A program made the translations under genes and the position numbers. The notes beneath the pieces are model-generated. The model saw only the letters and a program-made list of their open reading frames with translations, was not told the DNA's origin and searched no databases. 28,286 nt of DNA from a virus, in IMG/VR virus record IMGVR_UViG_3300047495_000053, positions 1 through 28,286 of that record; one strand, written 5' to 3'. Positions 22,559 through 28,286 of this stretch are shown piece after piece. Within the stretch, counting starts at the first letter, position 1. Each line of letters begins with the position of its first letter.

Positions 22559-25500
22559 TCAGTACGACATCAGGTTGCGCTGGGGCGCGCGCTGCGCCTT
22601 CTTCAGATCGCTGCGCGAGGCGGCGATGGCCAGCATCGTCCCCTGGTGGGCCGCCGCGCCGGCGATCTGGCGGATCGTCTCGTCGCCATTGGCGCCGGTG
22701 AGATCGATGGAGATGTTGTGGTTCATGGTCGTGTTGGTCGAGGCCTGAGACGCGGAGGCGGCGTTCAGCGCATTGAGTTCGGTGTTGGTGCTGACCTTCG
22801 CGCCGCCCGGCAGGTTCACGAGCTCGGGCCCGTCTTCGCCCACCTCGGTCAGGCCGCCAGGCGCATCGTCGGTGCCGTCTCGAAAGGCCGGCAGGCCGAA
22901 CAGCTTGCCGATCGTGCCGGCCAGCGAAATCCCCTGCCCTATGGTGCTGAGATCGCCGCTGCCGGACGGATCCATGCCATTGCGGTCGAGCGCGCTGTCC
23001 AAAGGTGCGCTGGATGTGCCCAGACCATACCAGCCGCTATTTCCCGAGGATGACCCGAGAGGCGGCGCCGACGCACCCCCGCCCTCGGCGCCGAATAGCG
23101 CGTTGGCCAACGGTTGTGTGATGCTCCGTTGAATCGCGATCTTCAGGAGGTCGGCGACGATGGACTGCGCGGTGGCGTGAAAGGCCTCACCGAGGTTCTT
23201 GGTCTGCGTGATCGCCGACGCGACATCGTCGCCGAATTCCTGCATAGCCTTGACCTGCTCGGTCTGCAGTTGCTGGCCGACGCCTTCGGTCGGATTGGCG
23301 TAACTGTAGAGCGGGTTGTCCGCTCGCTGATCCTGGACCTGCTTGGACGTAAACTCGGCGGTCTGGCTGGCCTGAAGACCGCCGCGCAGGGCCGCAGCTT
23401 GGTCGGGCGAGACATGATCCTTTCGGATCTGATCCTCTAACGCGTCGCGGGCTTCCTGCTGTTTGATCTGCAGGAGCTGAAGCTCAATCGCCTGCCGCTG
23501 CTGCACTGTCGTCGCCATCGAGGCTTCGGCGCTGAGCATCGACGTCGTATATCCGGTCAATTGATCCGCGAACGCCTTCTTGCGGTCCAGGACCTGCAGA
23601 TCGACATCGCGGCTGTTCTTGGACATCTCCTCCGCTTGTGCAGCGTCATATGCCGCGACCTCGGCTTGCGCCTGACCAGCGTCCAGATGGTTTGCTCCAA
23701 TCTCGTGCGTGCGAGCCGCCGTTTTGGCGGCGAAGTCGTCGCGATCGATTTTCTGCTGGGCGGCGAAAGCGGCCTTGGTCTCAGCAGCCCATTCATCGGC
23801 CGTGGTAGCGATCTGGGCCTGGGCCGACAGGTGCTTTATCTGAAATTTGATCAGGTCCTCGGCGTAGGTTCGAGCTTGGTTTGCGACCTCTTCTTCGTAT
23901 TGGCGCGCCTCAAGCGCCGCGCTGTCATCATAAGCCCGGTTGTTTGAGCCGATAACACTCTGAGCTGCGGTCGAGCTGATCTTTCCTGCGGCGGCGTCCT
24001 GCGTCGCTTGACGGTTCTTCTTGTCCCGCTCCTCGCCAAGCTCCTCGAGCTTCAGGACATGCTCCGCAGCGAGGTCGGCTGTGATGGCGATATGGGCTTT
24101 GAGTTCCGCCTTTTTCGCCTCCGAGATGGCATCGTCGGAGGCCTTGTTCTCCTCTATCGCCTTTCGGCTGGCCGCGGCCGCTTTCCTGGCTTCGCTTTCA
24201 CCGAACTTTGCGTCCTGGGACCGCGCGGCGGCCATGAGAGACGAGGCCTGCTCAGGCGAGATGACGGCGCCATTCTTGCGGTCGTCGTTGATCCGCTTCT
24301 GCATGGCTTCGGCATGGGAAGTGTGCGTGACGTACTCGTCAATCGCGGAGGTGAAATCCTCGGTGGCTTTTTTTGCCCCCTCCGCGGCCGCCCTTGTGCG
24401 CTCGCCGGCCCCTACTTCGCCGCTCGGTGCATGGGCCTTCCCTTCGCCGCCAGACATCTGCGGGAGGATGTCGCGCGGCTTGCCTATGTTCCACCAGCGC
24501 GCTTCAGGTCCCCCGACGCCAAGCAAATCAAGGATGCTTGTGGTCGGGTGTGTAATCGCCGTGTTGAATCGACCAAGCGCGTTGGCGCCGACGGCGCCGG
24601 CCTCGCTGCCGAGATCGCCGGGCTTTTTCGGCTGGTAGTTCGCCATGGCTTCGGCCGTCTGCTCAAAGCGCCCAAGGCCGTTCGCCATCACCGCGATCGC
24701 GCCTAGGGTCTTTTCGGCGACCGTGTCCCAGGCGATCCACAGCCCCTGGACCATGGGCGCGAGTTCGACGAGATCCGCACGAATCTTGTCGTGCATGATC
24801 GCGTGCATCCCCTCCATCTTCTGGTTGTTGCGTTCGATGGAGTCGGCCTGGGCGCCGCTGACGACCGACGCATTGCGTCGGAAGTCGTCGGTCATTCCCT
24901 GGATTTCCTCGCGTGTCTTGGACAGCAGCGGCATAGCGGACTGCATCCCGAAGGCGTCAGCGATCTGGATGCGCTCCGCGGGATCTCGAATCGCGGCCAT
25001 CTTCGTGATCAAAAGGTTCATCAGGTCGCCGGCATTGCGAGCCTTGGCTATGTCGCCGTCGGTGATCCCCAGCTCTTCGATGAAGGGTTGAATACGCTGC
25101 TCGCGAATTCCGCTTTTGAGCTTGCCCAGCGTCACGCTCAGGCCGTCGAACGACCTGTCCAGGTCGTCATTGCTCACATGGCTCTGCGCGGCGACGAACT
25201 GCCACTGCTGCAGGTCCTCGATGGGTATGCCGAGCTTATCCGCATTGATCTTAAGCGTCGTAATCTCTTGCGCCGCTTCTTTGACCTTGCCGAGCGCGAC
25301 GACACCGGCCACCGCGCCGGCGGCGATTAGACCAAGGCCAAGGTTCAGGGGCGTCATGAGGCCGAGCAGGGACTTGAAACTGCCGCCCACACCTCCCTCG
25401 CCTTCGGCGAAGACTTGAGCCAAGCGGCCGCCCTCGACGGAGAGTGCGCGCATCGGCGAAGCGCCTGCCGAGATCTGATCGAACAGCGATTTGGCGACGT

Positions 25501-25921
25501 GGGTCAGCTCCATGGTCTGGGCGCGGTTGAAGCCGCCGAGCCCGCTGCCATGCGATGCTTTGGATGCTTCCTCGGCTTCCTCACGTGCGGCGCGAACCGC
25601 GGCCATGTGATCTTGGGCGGCCTTAGTCGCATTCGCGACATTCATTCCTGCCCGACGTGCAAGTGCTATCTGGCGAGTTAACTCCAGCTCGTCCTGCAGC
25701 GCTTGGATTTGCTTCTGATTACCAGATACGTTTGCAACAGTGAGCTTGTTCTGAAGCTGCACCCGCGCATACATCTTCTCGATGCGCGATAAAGAGTCTT
25801 TATGCACCCCTTCGCTGTTTTTTGCGTAGTCCTCCTGTTTCGCAAGACCCGCTTTTAGCTGGCCGTCAATCTGCGAGAGATCAACGGATAAGCCAGTGAC
25901 CAGTTGGGGGATATCCGCCAT
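22559..25921 (-). CDS. tail length tape measure protein
   Basis: The protein has 1,120 residues. The N-terminal 180 residues are coiled-coil-like (KQIQALQDELELTRQIALAR), followed by FDQISAGASPMRALSVEGGR and LAQVF, the motif of the TMP_2-type tape measure family, and then a hydrophobic stretch (about 185-212, LNLGLGLIAAGAVAGVVALG). A long helical body follows, and near residue 1025 GLTEVGEDGPELVNLP, a common tape-measure end segment. It sets tail length and helps DNA passage. GAGGTAA lies just before the ATG. GC in the first ~300 bases of the gene is near 50%, much lower than the rest (about 67%), suggesting mosaic exchange at this end. Confidence 0.93.
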   Translation of the reverse strand: MADIPQLVTGLSVDLSQIDGQLKAGLAKQEDYAKNSEGVHKDSLSRIEKMYARVQLQNKLTVANVSGNQKQIQALQDELELTRQIALARRAGMNVANATKAAQDHMAAVRAAREEAEEASKASHGSGLGGFNRAQTMELTHVAKSLFDQISAGASPMRALSVEGGRLAQVFAEGEGGVGGSFKSLLGLMTPLNLGLGLIAAGAVAGVVALGKVKEAAQEITTLKINADKLGIPIEDLQQWQFVAAQSHVSNDDLDRSFDGLSVTLGKLKSGIREQRIQPFIEELGITDGDIAKARNAGDLMNLLITKMAAIRDPAERIQIADAFGMQSAMPLLSKTREEIQGMTDDFRRNASVVSGAQADSIERNNQKMEGMHAIMHDKIRADLVELAPMVQGLWIAWDTVAEKTLGAIAVMANGLGRFEQTAEAMANYQPKKPGDLGSEAGAVGANALGRFNTAITHPTTSILDLLGVGGPEARWWNIGKPRDILPQMSGGEGKAHAPSGEVGAGERTRAAAEGAKKATEDFTSAIDEYVTHTSHAEAMQKRINDDRKNGAVISPEQASSLMAAARSQDAKFGESEARKAAAASRKAIEENKASDDAISEAKKAELKAHIAITADLAAEHVLKLEELGEERDKKNRQATQDAAAGKISSTAAQSVIGSNNRAYDDSAALEARQYEEEVANQARTYAEDLIKFQIKHLSAQAQIATTADEWAAETKAAFAAQQKIDRDDFAAKTAARTHEIGANHLDAGQAQAEVAAYDAAQAEEMSKNSRDVDLQVLDRKKAFADQLTGYTTSMLSAEASMATTVQQRQAIELQLLQIKQQEARDALEDQIRKDHVSPDQAAALRGGLQASQTAEFTSKQVQDQRADNPLYSYANPTEGVGQQLQTEQVKAMQEFGDDVASAITQTKNLGEAFHATAQSIVADLLKIAIQRSITQPLANALFGAEGGGASAPPLGSSSGNSGWYGLGTSSAPLDSALDRNGMDPSGSGDLSTIGQGISLAGTIGKLFGLPAFRDGTDDAPGGLTEVGEDGPELVNLPGGAKVSTNTELNALNAASASQASTNTTMNHNISIDLTGANGDETIRQIAGAAAHQGTMLAIAASRSDLKKAQRAPQRNLMSY

Positions 25922-25968
25922 CGGTTACCTCATAATCGTGCTTGCAACGCCGGCGGTTTCCCCGCTCA

Positions 25969-25983
25969 AGTTGCAAAGCAACT
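25969..25983. repeat. 15-bp perfect inverted repeat before the moron gene
   Basis: AGTTGC-AAA-GCAACT lies 6 bases before the lipoprotein ATG and within the 68-base divergent gap to the tape measure start. TTGCAA also occurs at 25942-25947. It could be an operator or a small RNA hairpin at the 5' end of the lipoprotein mRNA. Confidence 0.45.
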
Positions 25984-25989
25984 ACAACG

Positions 25990-26475
25990 ATGGTGGGGGG
26001 AAATGTGAAACGGCTTTTGGCGATATTGGTGCTTGCCACGATGCTTGCAGGGTGCGCAGTCGCCCCGATGCAATTAGCAGTGGACAAAAATAGGACGATT
26101 CCAGCAACTAAGGATCAGGTATGGGAGCGTGTGGTTGAGTTCTTTGCCAGTAACAACATTTCGATAAAAACCATAGATAAGACAAGCGGGATTATCTATG
26201 CCGAACGCGCAGCTGGCGCGGGTGAGACTTTTATGCAATGGGCAGATTGCGGTGGGAATTATTTTGAGACACCGCAGCGACGACTTCTCGACTTGAACGT
26301 CTTTGTGCGTGAAGTCCCAAACGGAACGAGCGTGACCGTAAACGTGCACGTTCAGGAGGTACGCACAAGCGCGCTCAATAGAATGGTCACCGATACGGTG
26401 GAGTGCACCAGCGTCGGCACCCTCGAAAAGGCAATACTTGACGTTGCAAGCGGCTCACCAAATCCAGCCGGCTAA
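25990..26475 (+). CDS. lipoprotein moron (candidate lysogenic conversion gene)
   Basis: This 161-residue protein (from ATG 25990; GTG 26005 is an alternative) has a lipoprotein signal: KRLL, hydrophobic AILVLATM and a lipobox LAGC, with Cys at about residue 22 and no Asp at +2, which favours the outer membrane. The mature part starts with PATKDQVWERVVEFFASNNI, then SGIIYAER and LLDLNVFVREVPNGTSVTVN, reminiscent of a helix-grip/BamC-like fold; that is only a resemblance. It is the only plus-strand gene in the tail module, lies between the chaperone and tape measure genes, and is about 50% GC by hand count. That pattern is classical for a moron expressed from the prophage; its effect on the host is unknown. 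Confidence 0.8.
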   Translation: MVGGNVKRLLAILVLATMLAGCAVAPMQLAVDKNRTIPATKDQVWERVVEFFASNNISIKTIDKTSGIIYAERAAGAGETFMQWADCGGNYFETPQRRLLDLNVFVREVPNGTSVTVNVHVQEVRTSALNRMVTDTVECTSVGTLEKAILDVASGSPNPAG

Positions 26476-26482
26476 GTAAAAT

Positions 26483-26728
26483 CTAGCTCAGCTCGGCCAG
26501 CATCGCCTCTAGCTCGGCGCGCTCGTCTTTCGTGAGCGACCCCGCCTTGGGCTCATTAGAGCAGTTGGCGCGGCGCCAGCCGGCGAAGAGGCGGTTGAAC
26601 TGCCAGAGGCTGAGACGTCCAACGTCTGGGATGCCGATGGCGCCGGCGACCTCGTAGATAACGCCGAAACGGATTCGTCCACAGGGGAGAGGCTCGGCGT
26701 CGTCTCCCCCGTTGGCTCCCCCGGCGGA
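26483..26728 (-). CDS. -1 frame extension of the tail assembly chaperone (frameshift product, gpT-like)
   Basis: In the frame one base back from the chaperone gene, a stop at 26731-26729 is followed by an open frame to TAG at 26485-26483. It contains no ATG, GTG or TTG near its start, yet reads like protein: FGVIYEVAGAIGIPDVGRLS, then LWQFNRLFAGWRRANC and TKDERAELEAMLAELS. This resembles small tail assembly chaperones of the Phage_TAC class. If ribosomes slip back by one at the GGGGGAG heptamer, the fusion is 191 residues (114 from the first frame, 77 from this one). In siphoviruses such as lambda, the G/GT pair works in exactly this way during tail tube assembly around the tape measure. Confidence 0.75.
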   Translation of the reverse strand, partial: SAGGANGGDDAEPLPCGRIRFGVIYEVAGAIGIPDVGRLSLWQFNRLFAGWRRANCSNEPKAGSLTKDERAELEAMLAELS

Positions 26729-27057
26729 TCATCTTCGTCACCGACGACGCAGGCCATCAAGACCAGCTGCACGGTCACCAGGCTGTCGCCGAGGGGATTA
26801 CGCTCGGTGTCGAAATAGCGCTCGACCAGACGCAGGGCCTCGTTGGGCGACATGCCGCCGCCGATCAGCCCAAGGCGCAAGACCTCGCGTAGCTGCCGCG
26901 ACTTCCAATTTCCGCTGATGCCCTGGCTGACCAGGCCGAGCAGGTAACCCGGCCCGACTTTGCAGAGATCGTCCAACTCGTCGAGCTCGGCGATTCCGAG
27001 CCGGAAATCGCAGCGCCGGCCCGCGAAGGCGGCGCTGACCTTGGCGGAGCGTGACAT
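26509..27057 (-). CDS. tail assembly chaperone (GTA gp10-like, Phage_TAC_11 type), gpG-like product
   Basis: This is a 182-residue zero-frame product. Residues 1-105 match the gene-transfer-agent gp10 / tail assembly chaperone type: CDFRLGIAELDELDDLCKVG, then GYLLGLVSQGISGNWKSRQL, REVLRLGLIGGGMSPNEALR and LVERYFD. After residue 113 the sequence becomes low-complexity (SPVDESVSALSTRSPAPSAS), as expected when the other frame carries the selected sequence. It holds the tape measure protein ready for tube polymerisation in the cytoplasm. The start overlaps the tail tube stop (TGATG). Downstream in the transcript comes the tape measure gene, after the inserted opposite-strand moron. Confidence 0.85.
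   Translation of the reverse strand: MSRSAKVSAAFAGRRCDFRLGIAELDELDDLCKVGPGYLLGLVSQGISGNWKSRQLREVLRLGLIGGGMSPNEALRLVERYFDTERNPLGDSLVTVQLVLMACVVGDEDDPPGEPTGETTPSLSPVDESVSALSTRSPAPSASQTLDVSASGSSTASSPAGAAPTALMSPRRGRSRKTSAPS
26683..26722 (-). promoter_or_regulatory. programmed -1 frameshift signal (slippery heptamer, spacer, stem-loop)
   Basis: On the minus strand G-GGG-GAG (26722-26716, codons 113-114) is followed by a 5-base spacer (26715-26711) and a stem of 8 bp (GGGGGAGA 26710-26703 with TCTCCCCT 26690-26683, one G-T pair) around a 12-base loop. A second G-GGG-GAG copy forms the start of the stem. The P-site Gly codon re-pairs perfectly after a -1 slip; the A-site Glu codon does not, so efficiency could be modest. 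Confidence 0.65.
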
Positions 27058-27512
27058 CAGGCGCTGGCCGGTACCCAGGTGACAAAGCCGGTGGAGGCCA
27101 GGGTGATCGACACCGTGGTCTTTTCCGCCCGCTTACCGTCCTCCTTCAGGTCGGTGAGATAGAAGGAGCCGGCGTAATAGCCGCCGTCCTGGGCCAGCGG
27201 CACGTTCTTCTGGAGCTGACAGTCCATCGGCTGGCCGGACAGGAACCAGTTCCGCAGCAGGGCGCTGCTGGTCGTCCCCTGGTTGGTGATGCCGTCCGCG
27301 GTCACCTGCCAGGTGATGGTCTTGCCCTCGAGCTCGGTCGCCATCAGGGCGGAGTCGTCGGAGGCGTCCGGCACCTGGGTCGAGCCGGTCTCGAGCTTAC
27401 CGGCCATGCTGCGGCTGGTGAAGGCGCCGAGCGGCGTGAAGACTTCCGGCGTCGCCGTGTTGCCGATCGCCAGGACAAAGTTCTTAAAGGATAGGGACGT
27501 TGCCAGGGCCAT
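27057..27512 (-). CDS. major tail tube protein
   Basis: The protein has 151 residues. It begins MALATSLSFKNFVLAIGN and contains EVFTPLGAFTSRSM, DSALMATELEGKTITWQVTA, SGQPMDCQLQ and a terminal KRAEKTTVSITLASTGFVTW. The strand-rich layout with TWQVTADG and the late TVSITLASTG are typical of siphoviral and GTA gp9-like tail tube subunits. ATG 27512 is chosen because GAGGAGG lies 5 bases upstream; a longer open frame to 27650 runs through the terminator. The protein stacks as hexamer rings to build the tube. The 1-base overlap with the chaperone gene couples them. Confidence 0.85.
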   Translation of the reverse strand: MALATSLSFKNFVLAIGNTATPEVFTPLGAFTSRSMAGKLETGSTQVPDASDDSALMATELEGKTITWQVTADGITNQGTTSSALLRNWFLSGQPMDCQLQKNVPLAQDGGYYAGSFYLTDLKEDGKRAEKTTVSITLASTGFVTWVPASA

Positions 27513-27530
27513 GGCGGCCTCCTCTGCATG

Positions 27531-27559
27531 AAAAAGGCCGCCCCGGGATGGGACGGCCT
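27531..27559 (-). terminator. intrinsic terminator just upstream of the tail tube gene
   Basis: Read on the minus strand, a 10-bp stem (27559-27550 with 27544-27535, one G-U pair) around a 5-base loop is followed by TTTTT (27535-27531). It lies between the DUF3168 gene and the tail tube start. In a single late operon it would have to be partly read through, or a promoter must lie right after it. Confidence 0.75.
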
Positions 27560-27588
27560 GGCGTTGCGCGGTGTGGAAAATCGGGTCG

Positions 27589-28005
27589 TCAGGCCGTGGG
27601 TTCGGTTCCGTAGGTGACGGTGATGATGGAGCGGAACAGCTCGCCGTCACCCTGATCGAGGTGGCGGACCTCTTCGACCAAGGCGGTGACGCAGCTCTGA
27701 TGGTCCGGGCTGAGGTCCAGCTCGGTGTTTAGGATCGTGATCGCGATGGCGGCTATGGCCTTGGCCTCCGCCTTGCTGACGGCGCTCCAGCAGGTGACCA
27801 TCGACGTGACCTCGGCGCCATCCGTCACGTCCGTGGACTCGTCGCGGATCTCGTCGGCGCCGACTGTCATGTAGGGCAGGACGGCGTTGGCCGGCACGCG
27901 GTCATAAACCCTAGCAGGGGCGCCGATCACCGCCTGCAGGGCGACGCTGCTGCTGAGCGCCAGGACCTCGGCCCGCTGGATGGCGATTGAGGGATCGGCG
28001 TTCAC
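27589..28005 (-). CDS. tail completion/terminator protein (DUF3168, GTA gp8-like)
   Basis: This 138-residue protein matches the DUF3168 layout: AEVLALSSSVALQAVIGAPA, RVYDRVPANAVLPYMTVGAD, SMVTCWSAVSKAEAKAIAAI and DQGDGELFRSIITVTYGTEP (the last is the usual R-x-x-x-F-r terminal strand). Family members form the ring that ends tail polymerisation or joins the tail to the head. It overlaps the upstream HK97-gp10-like gene by 4 bases, and a terminator stands between it and the tail tube gene. The length is normal for the family. Confidence 0.85.
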   Translation of the reverse strand: MNADPSIAIQRAEVLALSSSVALQAVIGAPARVYDRVPANAVLPYMTVGADEIRDESTDVTDGAEVTSMVTCWSAVSKAEAKAIAAIAITILNTELDLSPDHQSCVTALVEEVRHLDQGDGELFRSIITVTYGTEPTA

Positions 28006-28286
28006 CTGGTGATGTCCTTCACGGCCTGCTGGGCCCTGTGCACGCGCCGGCGCACGAACGCTTTCCGCTTTGCGCGATACGGTCCGTAGAAGAACGGATT
28101 GGCGGGCGCGTGCTCGTTGCCGAACTCCTCGCCCACCGCATAGTCGTAGGGCGCGCCGGATCCCTTGCGCGCCTCCTTGGTGGTCGTCTCGCCGCCGGCG
28201 ACGACGAAGATGTGCAGGTCGTCGTCGCCCTTGATTTTGCGGATGGAGTCTCGGGTCTTGCCGCTCTTGACGCGCACCCGAGCGCG
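28002..28286 (-). CDS. HK97 gp10-like head-tail protein (5' end outside the window)
   Basis: The frame is open to the window edge, so the N-terminus is missing. The visible 94 residues include RVKSGKTRDSIRKIKGDDDL, PYDYAVGEEFGNEHAPANPF and FYGPYRAKRKAFVRRRVHRA, the order seen in HK97 gp10-family proteins ('...TGxLRxSI...YAxxxEFG...PAxPFlrPA...'). These act at the head-tail junction or as a tail component. It overlaps the DUF3168 gene by 4 bases, as in related modules. Capsid, portal and terminase genes would be expected further right, outside the window. Confidence 0.8.
   Translation of the reverse strand, partial: RARVRVKSGKTRDSIRKIKGDDDLHIFVVAGGETTTKEARKGSGAPYDYAVGEEFGNEHAPANPFFYGPYRAKRKAFVRRRVHRAQQAVKDITR

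Overview
The window reads as about 28 kb of a high-GC temperate siphovirus or prophage from an alphaproteobacterium. Caulobacterales-like hosts (Caulobacter, Phenylobacterium, Brevundimonas) fit best, judging from codon use, the alphaproteobacterial-style HTH regulator and the GTA-like tail proteins. Hand-counted 60-base lines of structural genes are near 67% GC. No ribosomal or metabolic host genes are visible.

Layout. (1) Bases 1-9652, plus strand: a densely packed early/accessory operon with many 1- or 4-base start/stop overlaps. It encodes an HTH regulator, a large Cys-rich protein with a DUF5131 (Gp37/Gp68) domain, a MazG-like NTP-PPase protein, a J-domain protein, an ASCH-like protein, a D12-class adenine methylase, a small excisionase-like HTH protein and a tyrosine integrase. 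(2) Bases 9731-9785: the 3' part of a tRNA-Leu(CAA) gene without its 5' half, taken as the phage attachment site, followed by repeat-rich DNA. (3) Bases 10203-11751, plus strand: two small Cys-pair proteins and two membrane-anchored proteins of unknown function, the latter in DNA of lower GC. (4) Bases 11752-12013: a convergent intergenic region crowded with hairpins. (5) Bases 12014-13499, minus strand: a lysis cassette with a holin-like protein, a membrane/coiled-coil protein, a 37-residue membrane protein and a SleB-like endolysin. (6) Bases 13754-28286, minus strand: the tail module. In transcription order it runs HK97-gp10-like protein (cut by the window edge), DUF3168 protein, tail tube, tail assembly chaperone, tape measure, two tail-tip proteins, NlpC/P60-like protein, a 1,894-residue tip/fibre protein, a tail-chaperone-like protein and two unknowns.

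Three points stand out. The tail assembly chaperone gene carries a slippery heptamer, a 5-base spacer and an 8-bp stem-loop; the -1 frame that opens there holds an 80-residue chaperone-like extension without a usable start codon, which argues for programmed frameshifting. A roughly 50% GC lipoprotein gene (a moron) sits on the opposite strand between the chaperone and the tape-measure gene. The tRNA-derived attachment site has phage genes on both sides, so the sequence looks like an unintegrated phage genome, a prophage placed elsewhere, or two adjacent elements, not a simple prophage edge.
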